A stretch of 53,353 bases of DNA, from assembly GCF_001865245.1 (NCBI RefSeq), contig NZ_MKXB01000204.1:1-53353 (forward strand). The letters run 5' to 3'. Below are positions 28,539 to 37,279 of the stretch, one piece after another. The position numbers were made by a program, and so were the translations under genes. This stretch comes from Streptomyces sp. CC53 (GTDB lineage: Bacteria; Actinomycetota; Actinomycetes; Streptomycetales; Streptomycetaceae). Under the pieces are notes generated by a model, which was not told where the DNA came from, made no database searches, and was given only the letters and a program-made list of their open reading frames with translations. How positions within the stretch are numbered: the stretch's first letter is position 1; the number at the start of each line of letters is the position of its first letter.

Positions 28539-28579
28539 ACGGCGCCGCCACCCGGGGGAGTCCCGGGTGGCGGCGCCGT
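28539..28579 (-). terminator. Chaplin terminator hairpin
   Basis: Perfect 18-bp arms with core GGCGCCGCCACCCGGG (28541-28556) and CCCGGGTGGCGGCGCC (28562-28577), and a 5-nt GGAGT loop. It lies 33 nt after the chaplin stop. Confidence 0.8.
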
Positions 28580-28612
28580 ACCGTGGGGGCGTGGAACGCG
28601 ACTGAGCCGGCG

Positions 28613-28852
28613 TCAGTCGTTGACGCAGACGTTGCCGAAGGTCGGGTTCAGCAGGCCGATGATGTCGATCGTGTTGCCGCAGACGTTGACGGGGACGTGG
28701 ACCGGCACCTGGATGGCGTTGCCCGAGCCGACACCGGGGGAGTTCACGGCGGCGGCCTCGGCGCCGGCGTCGGCGTTCGCGACGCCGGCGGCACCGGCCA
28801 TGGATGCGGCTACGGCGGTGGTGAAAACGGCAGCCTTCGCGATACGGGACAT
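28613..28852 (-). CDS. Short chaplin (ChpF/ChpH type)
   Basis: 79 aa. Sec signal at about 1-27 (MSRIAKAAVFTTAVAASMAG, cleavage after ANA). One chaplin domain covers the rest: NSPGVGSGNAIQVPVHVPVN, then VCGNTIDIIGLLNP and TFGNVCVND. Both conserved Cys are present. GVGSGNAIQ replaces the more common GVLSGNVVQ. These proteins are the surface-active, amyloid-forming coat of aerial hyphae and spores. It is divergent from the large secreted protein at 29146. Confidence 0.94.
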   Translation of the reverse strand: MSRIAKAAVFTTAVAASMAGAAGVANADAGAEAAAVNSPGVGSGNAIQVPVHVPVNVCGNTIDIIGLLNPTFGNVCVND

Positions 28853-29145
28853 GGTCGAGCACTCCTAGCAGGTCGGTGTGAAGCAGTGCGGCCGACGCGG
28901 CCGACTCTTTCAAGAACGCGTGAGCCGGGCCCGGGTTGCGCTACCGAACGGGTGAATGGGCGCCGCGGCCGAACGCCCGCCCGGGACCGTTACGGCATCC
29001 GATGAACAGATCACGGAAATGCGCGTGTTGCTCCGGCCATGTGCCAAATGTCTCGTGTTTTGCTCGTGTGGTCATCGTCTGCTCCCCCACCCGTTGTCGG
29101 CTTCTCTTCGCGCTGTTCCCCCCCTCCTCAAAGCGGAGAACCTCT

Positions 29146-30339
29146 ATGCGGAATCCCGTGGTTCCTGCCGTGCGGCGCGGCCTGGTCTGCCTCCTGTCGT
29201 GCGCGGCGCTGTCCGCCGCGCTTCCCGCCGTGGCCGCCGCGCCGCCGTCGGCCCGTACCCCGCGGGTGAAGGAGCAGGACCGCATTCCCTTCACCCAGCG
29301 GTACTACGCCGTCCAGCGGGGCGGTATCGTGCGGGCCGCGAATTCCGCCGTCACCTGCCGGGAGTCCGGAGCGGGCGACGGCGCCGCGACGGTTCCGTGC
29401 GTCACCGCCCGCACGGGGAAAGGCGCGCAGAGCGGAAAGGGGAATCACGGCGCGGGCGACGGGAAGAACCGCCCGGCCGCGGTGCCCGCGGTGGTCGCCA
29501 ACCACAGGTACGACATGTTCTACACGGACGTGGACGACGACCCGAACACGTTCAACTCCAGCCGCGCCGAGCTCGCCCTCCCCAAGGACGCCCAGGTCAC
29601 GTACGCCCGGTTGTACTGGGGCGGCAACCTCCTGGTCAGCGAGCAGAAGCCCCACAAGGACAACGGCCGGGTCCTCGTGGCCGAGCCCGGCGGGGCCTAC
29701 AAGGAACTCCTGGCCGACTCCGTCATCGGGCACCGCACCGCCGACGGCGCCGACGCCTTCCAGGCCACCGCCGACGTCACGGAACTCGTCCGGAACTCCG
29801 GGCCGGGAATGTACACGGTGGCCCAGATCAATGTCGCCATGGGCCGCACCCGGGTCGGCGCGTGGGGCGGTTGGACGCTGGTCGTCGCCTATGCGAAGAA
29901 GGGCGCCCCGCTGAGGCACCTGTCCCTCTGGGACGGATTCGACACGGTCACCGCCGAACAGCGCACACTGCACCTCGATCTCGGCCGGATGCGCATTCCG
30001 GTCGGCGGATACGGTCGGCTCGGAATGGTCGCCTACGACGGTGACCGCGGTATCACGGGTGATTCCCTCACGTTCGAACCGCACGGCACGCGCCGGGCCG
30101 TTCCGATCGCCGACCCCGAGAATGCGGCCGACGACGTCTTCAATTCCAGCATCACCGATTCCGGACGCGACCGGATCCGCCGCGAACCGGCCCACCGGAA
30201 CACTCTCGGATACGACTCCGACGTGTTCGACCTGCGCCGCGCCCTGCTGACCGGAGCGGACGACGTCGGCGTGCGCATCCACACGGAACGCGACTTCCTC
30301 TGGCTCGGCGCGCTGTTCCTGGAGGCCGACGCCGGCTGA
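29146..30339 (+). CDS. Large secreted protein with a DUF3344/DUF11-like beta-rich domain
   Basis: 397 aa from the ATG at 29146, with GGAG upstream. Signal peptide at about 1-30. A variable basic linker (about 75-115) is followed by a region with DMFYTDVDDDPNTFNSSRAE, then AQVTYARLYWGGNLL (about 145-165), TADVTELVRNSG, GWTLVVAYAKK and DRGITGDSLTF. The pattern of a beta-sandwich with YARLYWGG is shared by actinobacterial surface proteins of the DUF3344/DUF11 kind, which I name with caution. No anchor is visible. It precedes the polysaccharide operon by 87 nt and is divergent from a chaplin, so a role in the developing cell surface is likely. Confidence 0.75.
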   Translation: MRNPVVPAVRRGLVCLLSCAALSAALPAVAAAPPSARTPRVKEQDRIPFTQRYYAVQRGGIVRAANSAVTCRESGAGDGAATVPCVTARTGKGAQSGKGNHGAGDGKNRPAAVPAVVANHRYDMFYTDVDDDPNTFNSSRAELALPKDAQVTYARLYWGGNLLVSEQKPHKDNGRVLVAEPGGAYKELLADSVIGHRTADGADAFQATADVTELVRNSGPGMYTVAQINVAMGRTRVGAWGGWTLVVAYAKKGAPLRHLSLWDGFDTVTAEQRTLHLDLGRMRIPVGGYGRLGMVAYDGDRGITGDSLTFEPHGTRRAVPIADPENAADDVFNSSITDSGRDRIRREPAHRNTLGYDSDVFDLRRALLTGADDVGVRIHTERDFLWLGALFLEADAG

Positions 30340-30426
30340 TCCGCCCCGGCGGGCCCCGCCCCCGTCATCCCCGGCCCGCCGCCTGCACCGCCCGCCCTCG
30401 CCACCGCTGAGAAGAAAGGGGCACCC

Positions 30427-31587
30427 GTGCGTCCTCCCTTCACCGCCCTGCACGTCGTCCAGCCGGGCGACGGCGGCGTCGCCAGAGTCGTCACCGACGT
30501 GGTCGGCGCCCATGTGGCGCGCGGCATGAGGGTGGCCGTCGCCTGCCCGCCCGGGACGCCGCTCGCGGCGGCCGCCCGGGCGCGGGGCGCCGAGGTGTAC
30601 CCGTGGCGGGCCGGCCGGGACCCGGGGCCCGGGGTCGTCGCGGAGAGCCGGGAGGTCGCGCGCCTCGTCGAGCTGGTGCGCCCCGACCTGGTGCACGCGC
30701 ACAGCGCGAAGGCCGGGCTCGCCGCCCGGATGGCGGTGCGGGGCCGGGTGCCGACCGTCTACCAGCCGCACGCCTGGTCGTTCGAGGCGGTGGACGGGGT
30801 GACCGCGCGGCTCGCCCGGCGCTGGGAGCGCTGGGCCGCGCGCTGGACCGACCGCGTGATCTGCGTCAGCGAGGCGGAGCGCCGCAGGGGCGTGCAGGCC
30901 GGGGTGCGGGCCTCCTGGACGGTCGTCCACAACGGTGTGGACACGGGCCGGTTCGCCGCGGCCGCCTCCGGCGCGGAGCGGGCCGCTCTCCGGGCGGCCC
31001 TGCTGCCGGGCGTGCCCGCCACCGCCCCCGTCGTGGTGTGCGTGGGGCGGCTGTGCCGGCAGAAGGGCCAGGACGTGCTGCTGCGGAGCTGGGCGGCGGT
31101 AGCCGAACGGATCCCGCAGGCCCGGCTGGTGCTCGTCGGTGACGGGCCGTCGGCGGACGTGCTGCGCGGTGCGGCGCCCCCCTCGGTGGTCTTCGCGGGG
31201 GCGGTGGCGGACGCCGCTCCCTGGTACCGCGCGGCGGACCTCGCGGTCCTGCCGTCCCGTTGGGAGGGCATGGCCCTCGCCCCGCTGGAGGCGATGGCGT
31301 CCGGTCGGCCGGTGCTCCTCACGGACGTCGACGGCGCCCGCGAGAGCCTGCCGCCCGGGCACGCCGCGCACTGCCTCGTACCGCCCGGGGACGCCGACGC
31401 GCTGGCCGCGGCGCTCGCCCGGCTGCTCCGGCGGCCGGTCCTGCGGCAGGCCCTGGGCCGCCAGGCGCGGCAGCACGTACGGACGCGATTCGACGTGCGG
31501 CGCGCGGGCGCCGAGATCGCGGACGTGTACCGCGAGGTGGCGGCGGCACCGCGCCACCGCGAGCTCGGAGAGCCGATCACCCAGTGA
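30427..31587 (+). CDS. GT4-family glycosyltransferase
   Basis: 386 aa from a GTG with AAAGGGG upstream. GT-B fold: the N-terminal half opens with LHVVQPGDGGVARVVTDVVG and contains DLVHAHSAKAGLAARMA. The C-terminal half has VCVGRLCRQKGQDVLLRSW, LVGDGPS and the donor-binding SRWEGMALAPLEAMASGRPV (about 278-297). GT4 enzymes transfer sugars from nucleotide donors to a lipid-linked glycan on the cytosolic face. First gene of the polysaccharide operon; its stop overlaps the next start as GTGA. Confidence 0.9.
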   Translation: MRPPFTALHVVQPGDGGVARVVTDVVGAHVARGMRVAVACPPGTPLAAAARARGAEVYPWRAGRDPGPGVVAESREVARLVELVRPDLVHAHSAKAGLAARMAVRGRVPTVYQPHAWSFEAVDGVTARLARRWERWAARWTDRVICVSEAERRRGVQAGVRASWTVVHNGVDTGRFAAAASGAERAALRAALLPGVPATAPVVVCVGRLCRQKGQDVLLRSWAAVAERIPQARLVLVGDGPSADVLRGAAPPSVVFAGAVADAAPWYRAADLAVLPSRWEGMALAPLEAMASGRPVLLTDVDGARESLPPGHAAHCLVPPGDADALAAALARLLRRPVLRQALGRQARQHVRTRFDVRRAGAEIADVYREVAAAPRHRELGEPITQ

Positions 31588-33536
31588 CCACGGACAGCGC
31601 CCACACCGCACCCATCACCACCCACGGCACCGCCCGCACCGCCGGTACGGCCCCGCCCCCGCTCCCCCCGGCACCGCAGGGCCTCCCACAGGACCCTGTG
31701 ACATCCCGCACCGTGCCGGCGACCGCGACCCCGGCGGCGTCGGCAGCGTCCACGGTTTCCCCCGCGACCGCGGCTCCCCCGGGCGCGAGCGGCTCCGCCG
31801 TCCCGGCGGAGCCCCTGAGCGCGGATGCCCTGACCACCGGCGGCGCCGAGGCGCCTTCCGGCGCGGCGGCGTCCAGGGTGCCGGAGGCCTCCGGAGAGGC
31901 CGTGGCACCGGAGGAGCTCACTGGCTCGTCCGCTCCGGTCGGCGCCGACCGGACCACGGCCGGTCCGTCGGACCCGGTCGGCTCCTGCGGCACGGGAACG
32001 GGCGCGACCGCAGGGGGCGCCGCGGGCACTCCTGCGGAGCCCCGGGGCGGACCGGCGGTCCGCACCGCCGCCCGTACCGGCGGCACCGGGGTCGCCCGCC
32101 CGCGCAGGACCGCGGACCGGACCGGATGGTCCGCAGCTCCCGCGCACCGGCGGGCCGGAGTCCCGCGCCAGGCGCCCCTCGCCTTCACGGTGGCGCTCGT
32201 GGCCGCCGACTGCGCGGCCGTGCTGCCGGCCGCCCTCGTCCTGGCACCGGGCCAGCGGTCCGCCGGGCTGCTGCTCGCACTCACCGTCCTCACCGTCGCC
32301 CTCCACGCGGCCGCCGGGCTGTACCGGGCCGCGCGACCCCCCGCCGCGCTCCTCGACGAACTGCCCGCGCTCGCCGGCCGGATCGCCGTGGCCTGGCTTG
32401 CCGCCGCGGCGCTCCTGGCCACCCGGGAGCCCGTTCTCGCCCTCGGGCCGGGCGCCCTCGCCGCCGGGTACGCCGCCCACCTCACGGCGCTGGCCGCCTG
32501 CCGCGCGGCCGTCCACCACGGGCGCCGCCGCGCCGTCCGCAACCAGCCGCGTTCCGCGCTCGTCGTCGGACCCGCCACCGCCGCCCAGCGGTTGGCCGCG
32601 CTGCTGCACCAGCACCCCGAGTACGGCGTGCGGCCCGTCGGCGTCGTCGGCACCGCGGGGCAGGACATCCCGCAACCCGCGGCGGCCGAGCCCGGCACGC
32701 TCCGGGCACCCCTGCCGCTGCTCTGCACCCCCGAGGAGATCCAGCGGGCCGTCATCCAGAACTGCGTCCGCGACGCCTTCCTGGTCGCCGCGGACGACGC
32801 CCCCGCCCGGGGCGGCGGCGACCTCGCCGCCCTCCTGCGCCGCCACGGCTGCACCACCTGGCTCGTGGGGCCCGCCCACGGCGGCGGCGCCGTCCCGATG
32901 CACCGCCACCTGTGGGGCTACGAGCTGCGCGCCCTGCCCGACCCCGGTGCGCCGCGCCGCAGCCGCCTCCCCAAGCGCGCCCTGGACCTGGCGCTCGCCG
33001 TGCCGCTGCTCCTCGCGGCCGCGCCGGTCCTGCTGCTGTGCGCCGCCGCCGTACGGCTCTCCGACGGTCCCGGCGTGCTCTTCCGGCAGGAGCGCGTCGG
33101 CGAGAACGGGCGGCTCTTCACCCTGCTGAAGTTCCGCACCCTGCGCCCCGCCGACGCCACCGAGGCCGCCACCCGCTGGAACGTCGCCGACGACGACCGG
33201 CTCGGCGCGGTCGGCTCCTTCCTGCGCCGCACCTCCCTCGACGAGCTGCCCCAGCTGTGGAACGTGCTGCGCGGCGACATGAGCCTGGTCGGGCCGCGTC
33301 CCGAACGCCCTTACTTCGTCGAGCGGTTCAGCCGCATGCACCCCGGTTACGCGGCCCGCCACCGGATGCCGGTCGGTCTCACCGGACTCGCCCAGGTGCA
33401 CGGGCTGCGCGGCGACACCTCCATCGAGGACCGCTGCCGCTTCGACAACCACTACATCGACCACTGGTCGCTGTGGCAGGACGTCTGCATCCTGCTGCGC
33501 ACGGCGGCGACCCTGATCCGACCGGCGGGTGGCTGA
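31584..33536 (+). CDS. Polyprenyl-phosphate sugar-1-phosphate transferase (WbaP/WcaJ-like) with long disordered N-terminus
   Basis: 650 aa from the GTG at 31584. The first 190 or so residues are almost wholly Ala, Pro, Thr, Gly and Ser, with no fold expected. Several membrane helices follow (about 195-300), then a CoA-binding-like middle region. The C-terminal phosphoglycosyl transferase domain (about 455-650) has PKRALDLALAVPLLLAA, LFRQERVGENGRLFTLLKFR, RRTSLDELPQLWNVLRGDMS and VGPRPERPYFVE. It starts glycan assembly by moving a sugar-1-phosphate to undecaprenyl phosphate. It overlaps genes at both ends, so it is in the core of the operon. The low-complexity extension is unusual for the family. 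Confidence 0.9.
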   Translation: MTTDSAHTAPITTHGTARTAGTAPPPLPPAPQGLPQDPVTSRTVPATATPAASAASTVSPATAAPPGASGSAVPAEPLSADALTTGGAEAPSGAAASRVPEASGEAVAPEELTGSSAPVGADRTTAGPSDPVGSCGTGTGATAGGAAGTPAEPRGGPAVRTAARTGGTGVARPRRTADRTGWSAAPAHRRAGVPRQAPLAFTVALVAADCAAVLPAALVLAPGQRSAGLLLALTVLTVALHAAAGLYRAARPPAALLDELPALAGRIAVAWLAAAALLATREPVLALGPGALAAGYAAHLTALAACRAAVHHGRRRAVRNQPRSALVVGPATAAQRLAALLHQHPEYGVRPVGVVGTAGQDIPQPAAAEPGTLRAPLPLLCTPEEIQRAVIQNCVRDAFLVAADDAPARGGGDLAALLRRHGCTTWLVGPAHGGGAVPMHRHLWGYELRALPDPGAPRRSRLPKRALDLALAVPLLLAAAPVLLLCAAAVRLSDGPGVLFRQERVGENGRLFTLLKFRTLRPADATEAATRWNVADDDRLGAVGSFLRRTSLDELPQLWNVLRGDMSLVGPRPERPYFVERFSRMHPGYAARHRMPVGLTGLAQVHGLRGDTSIEDRCRFDNHYIDHWSLWQDVCILLRTAATLIRPAGG

Positions 33537-34921
33537 TGTCCGCGCTGTCCTTCCCCCTCGTACGGCCCGGTGGGGCGCCGCCCGGGTGGGCCCGCCGGCT
33601 GCTGCCGCCGCGGGGTGCGGGAGCGGAGCGGGCGCCGCTGCCGCTGCACCTGGCGCCGCTGCTCGCCGTCGTCGCCCTGCTGGCGCTGCCGCCCGCGGGC
33701 GGACCCGGCGGGGGCGCCACGCTCGCCGACGCCGCCTCCGGACTCCTCGTGCTGGGGTGCGCGGTCCGCCTCGCCCGCACCCGTTCCCGGCCGCTCACCC
33801 CGCTCGCCGCGGTCGTGCTCGGCCTGCCGGTGCTGGGGCTCTGCGCGGCCGCCGCGGCTTCCCACGATCCCGTGGCGAGCCTGCCGGGTCTGGTCCGCTA
33901 CCTTCAGGTCTTCGTGCTGGTCCCGGCGGCCGTCGTGCTGACCGTCCGGGACCGCCGCGACCTCGCCGCCGTCGCCTGGTCGTTCGTGGGGCTCGCCCTC
34001 GTGCAGGGCGGCATCGGCGTCGTCCAGTACGCGACCGGCACCGGGGCCTCCTACATGGGTGAGGACATCCGCGCCGTCGGCACCTTCGGACCGACCGACG
34101 TGATGGGTATGGCGACGGTCGTCTCGTTCGGCATCGTCGCCGCCGTCGGTCTGGCGCTGGGCGGCCGCGGGACGCCCCGTGCCCGGGTGGCCGCCCTCGG
34201 CTGCGCGGCCCTGCTCACCGTGCCGCTGGTGCTGTCCTTCAGCCGCGGCGCCTGGATCGCGACCGCCGCCGCCTGCGGGGCGCAGCTCCTGCTCACCGGC
34301 GTGCGCCGGGCCCTCGTGGCGGCCCTCGCCGCCGCGGCGGCCGGCGTGGTCCTCGTGGGCGGCTTCGGCATCGGCTCCGCGATGGTGCAGGAACGCCTGG
34401 TCAGCATCACGCAGGTGGCGGACGCGCCCGACCGGTCCGTCACCGACCGGTACACGATGTGGGCGGCGGCCGTCGACATCTGGCGGGACGCACCGGTCAC
34501 CGGCGTCGGCCTGAAGGGCTTCCCGCAGTACCGGGACGGCCACGCCTCCCTGGCGCTGTCGTCCGGCAGCGAGACGGCCGGCGCCGGCATGGGCTACCAG
34601 CGGCAGCCGTTGCTGTCCCCGCACAACATGTACCTGCTCATCCTCAGCGAGCAGGGCCTGCTCGGGCTGCTCGCGCTCGCCGGGGGGTGGCTGGCCCTCG
34701 CGGTGTGCGCGGCGCGACGGCTGCTCGCCGTGCGCCGCGGGCGCGGGGCCGGCTTCGACTGCGGCCTGGTCGCCGTGGGACTGCTCGCCTGGCAGCTCGT
34801 CGACTTCCTGTACGCGGACATCGGCGGCCCCTCCACGGTGCTGACCGCCGTCCTGCTGGGCGTCGCGGCGTGGTGGGCCGTCGGCCCCGGCGCGGAGCAG
34901 GCGGAGGCCCGCCGTGCCTGA
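33536..34921 (+). CDS. O-antigen ligase/polymerase-like membrane protein
   Basis: 461 aa with about ten membrane helices, ATG overlapping the previous stop as TGATG. The large extracytoplasmic loop contains GASYMGEDIRAVGTFGPTD, and the Wzy_C motif region shows LSFSRGAWIATAAA (about 227-240) and DRYTMWAAAVDIWRDAPVTG (about 303-322). Later LSPHNMYLLILSEQGLLG matches the conserved PHN segment. These proteins polymerise or ligate lipid-linked oligosaccharides outside the membrane. With a flippase and a Wzz-like gene downstream it completes a Wzy-type pathway. Confidence 0.88.
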   Translation: MSALSFPLVRPGGAPPGWARRLLPPRGAGAERAPLPLHLAPLLAVVALLALPPAGGPGGGATLADAASGLLVLGCAVRLARTRSRPLTPLAAVVLGLPVLGLCAAAAASHDPVASLPGLVRYLQVFVLVPAAVVLTVRDRRDLAAVAWSFVGLALVQGGIGVVQYATGTGASYMGEDIRAVGTFGPTDVMGMATVVSFGIVAAVGLALGGRGTPRARVAALGCAALLTVPLVLSFSRGAWIATAAACGAQLLLTGVRRALVAALAAAAAGVVLVGGFGIGSAMVQERLVSITQVADAPDRSVTDRYTMWAAAVDIWRDAPVTGVGLKGFPQYRDGHASLALSSGSETAGAGMGYQRQPLLSPHNMYLLILSEQGLLGLLALAGGWLALAVCAARRLLAVRRGRGAGFDCGLVAVGLLAWQLVDFLYADIGGPSTVLTAVLLGVAAWWAVGPGAEQAEARRA

Positions 34922-35013
34922 GGAGCGGGCGGAGGCCGCCGTGGCCGGGGCCCATGAGGCCCATAGGGCACAGGGGGCCCGGGGGGTCCGGGGGGAGCGG
35001 GCGGAGGGCCACC

Positions 35014-37269
35014 GTGGCTGAGGTCCGCGAAGAAAGGGCCCCCGTGCCCACCCGCCCCCGCACGCAGGACCCCACCGCCCCGGGCCGGCCCTCCCGTGCG
35101 GCGGGCACCGGGACGCGCCCCAGCGGCCCGCCCGCGGACACCGCCCGGCCCGGCCCGGCGGCGCGGCGCGGCGCCGGCGGACCGCTCGCCCGCGCCGCCC
35201 TGGTCACCGCGGGCCTCACCGCCGCCGGGGCGCTGCTCGGGCTCGTACGGGACCAGCTGCTGGCGCGGACCTTCGGGGCGGGCCCCGAGACGGACGCGTT
35301 CCTCGTGGCCTGGACGGTGCCGGAGTTCGCGTCGACGCTGCTCATCGAGGACGCGATGGCGCTGCTCCTCGTCCCCGCCTTCAGCCGGGCCCTCGCCCTG
35401 CGCGCGGCCCGCCACCCCGGCCCCGACCCCGTGCTCGGCCTCGTCCGCACGACCCTGCCCAGGACCGTCCTCGGCGCCGCCGCGGGCGCAGCGCTGCTCG
35501 CGCTGGCCGCGCCCGCCCTCGTACCGCTGCTGGCGCCGGGGCTCCCCCGGCAGGAACTGGCCGTCGACTGCACCCGGCTCACCGCCACCTGCGTGCTGTC
35601 CTTCGCGCTCGCCGGGTACTTCAGCGCCGCCCTGCGCGCCCACGGCCGGTTCCTCGCACCGGCCGCCATCTACGTCGCCTACAACGTCGGGATCATCACC
35701 GCCGTCGTCCTGCTCGGCCCCGGCTGGGGCGTGCGCGCGGCGGCCGCCGGCGTCGCGGCGGGCGGGGTGCTCATGGCCCTGGTCCAAGGGCCCGCCCTGG
35801 TGCGGCGGTTGCGGGCGGGCCGGCGCGAGGCGGCGCCCGAGGGCGACCGCGACCGCGTACCGGCGGCCGGGGCCTTCGTCCTCGCGCTCATCGCGCCCGT
35901 GATCGTCTTCGCGGTCGCCCGCCAGTCGCAGGTCCTCGTCGAGCGGTTCCTCGCCGCACCCTTGCCCGCCGGGGCCATCTCGCACCTCAACTACGCCCAG
36001 AAGGTCGCCCAGCTCCCGATGGTGCTGTCGCTGATGCTGTGCACCGTCAGCTTCCCCGTCGTCGCCCGCGCCATCGCGGCGGGCGACCTGACAGCCGCCC
36101 GCCGCCGGGCCGAACGCGACCTGCTGTTCGCCGGTGTGGTCGTCCTGACCGGCACCGCCACCGTCATCGCCGCCGCCCCCAGGATCGTGGAACTGCTCTT
36201 CCAGCGCGGGGCGTTCCATGCGGGCGACACCGCAGCGACCGCCTCCGTCATGCGGGTCTACGCCCTCGGCCTGCTCGGCCACGCCCTCGTCAGCGCTCTG
36301 GTACGGGTGTACTTCTCCAGCTCCCGGCCCCTGTGGTTCCCGGCCGGGGCGATGCTGCTCGGGGTGGGCGTGCACGCCGCGCTCGGCGCCCTGTGGGTGG
36401 GCCCCTTCGGGGCCGCCGGGATCGCGCTGGCCAACGCCGCGGGGATCACCGCCGCCGCCGCACTGCTGCTCCACGGCGTACGGCGGCACGGCATCCCGCT
36501 GTCGGCCCGCCGGGTCGCCGGGGGCCTCGCGCGGCTGGCCGCCGCCGCCGTCGCCGCGACGGCGGCCGGAGGCGTCGCCGCCGCCCGGACCGAGGCCGCC
36601 CCGCCGCTGCCGGCGGTGCTGCTCGTCGGGTCCGTCGCGGTCGCTGTGTTCCTGGCGGCCGCACGGGCGCTGGGGGCCCCGGTGGTGCCGGACCTGCTGC
36701 GCGCGGCCCGGCGGCTGGCCCCGGTCGTGCCCGCCCGCGCGGCCCGACTCCTCGGCTCCGCCCGTGGCCGGATCCGCCGCGGGACCGTTCGCGGTGCGGG
36801 TGCGGGTGCGGGTGCGGGTGCGGGTGCGGGTGCGGGTGCGGGTGCGGGTGCTGCGCCCGCTCCGTCTGCCGGTCCTGGTGTCGCGGTCGGCCCGGCCGTC
36901 TCGGCTCCCTCCGCCGGCCCTGCGGTCGCGGTCGGCCCCGTCGTCCCCGGCGGACCGGCCGTCGCCGCTGCCTCCACCGCTCCCGGACCGGCCGGAGCAG
37001 TCGCGGCCGGGTCCGCGCCCGCGGGTGCCGCAGGGCCCGGACCCGAAGAACCCGGCGCCGCCGGTTCCGGTTGCGTCCCGCCCGAAGTCCCCGCTCCCGC
37101 CCCTGCCTCCGGAGCCGAGCCCGCCGACGCCGACCCGGTGCCCGCCGTGCCCGAAGCCCCCGGCTCCGGACCCGCCGGCTCCCCCTCCTCGCCCGCCGGG
37201 CCGGATCCCAGGCCCGCCGGGCCGGATCCCGCCGGTGCCGCCTCCCGCCCCGTCCGCTCCGCACAGTGA
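35014..37269 (+). CDS. MurJ/MviN-family lipid flippase with low-complexity C-terminal tail
   Basis: 751 aa from the GTG at 35014 (GGAGGG upstream); a GTG at 35044 is a possible alternative. The membrane core (about 60-560) has the MurJ features LVRDQLLARTFGAGPETDAFLVA, SQVLVERFLAA, AISHLNYAQKVAQLP and VELLFQRGAFHAGD. The last 200 residues are Gly/Ala/Pro-rich and begin with an Ala-Gly repeat coded by ten hexamers. MurJ flips lipid II, but sitting in a polysaccharide operon with a Wzy-like protein and no Wzx, this copy probably flips the operon's lipid-linked glycan. The housekeeping murJ is expected elsewhere. Confidence 0.88.
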   Translation: MAEVREERAPVPTRPRTQDPTAPGRPSRAAGTGTRPSGPPADTARPGPAARRGAGGPLARAALVTAGLTAAGALLGLVRDQLLARTFGAGPETDAFLVAWTVPEFASTLLIEDAMALLLVPAFSRALALRAARHPGPDPVLGLVRTTLPRTVLGAAAGAALLALAAPALVPLLAPGLPRQELAVDCTRLTATCVLSFALAGYFSAALRAHGRFLAPAAIYVAYNVGIITAVVLLGPGWGVRAAAAGVAAGGVLMALVQGPALVRRLRAGRREAAPEGDRDRVPAAGAFVLALIAPVIVFAVARQSQVLVERFLAAPLPAGAISHLNYAQKVAQLPMVLSLMLCTVSFPVVARAIAAGDLTAARRRAERDLLFAGVVVLTGTATVIAAAPRIVELLFQRGAFHAGDTAATASVMRVYALGLLGHALVSALVRVYFSSSRPLWFPAGAMLLGVGVHAALGALWVGPFGAAGIALANAAGITAAAALLLHGVRRHGIPLSARRVAGGLARLAAAAVAATAAGGVAAARTEAAPPLPAVLLVGSVAVAVFLAAARALGAPVVPDLLRAARRLAPVVPARAARLLGSARGRIRRGTVRGAGAGAGAGAGAGAGAGAGAAPAPSAGPGVAVGPAVSAPSAGPAVAVGPVVPGGPAVAAASTAPGPAGAVAAGSAPAGAAGPGPEEPGAAGSGCVPPEVPAPAPASGAEPADADPVPAVPEAPGSGPAGSPSSPAGPDPRPAGPDPAGAASRPVRSAQ
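36793..36852 (+). repeat. Ten tandem GGTGCG hexamers inside the flippase gene
   Basis: Nine perfect GGTGCG units and a final GGTGCT, encoding alternating Gly and Ala at the start of the cytosolic or extracytoplasmic tail. Length changes by whole units would keep the frame, so copy number may vary between strains. Confidence 0.85.
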
Positions 37270-37279
37270 AGGCTCAGCC

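Noticed and set aside
36793..36852. Hexamer repeat as a CRISPR-like or intergenic satellite
   Set aside because: It is inside a gene, keeps the frame and has no spacers.
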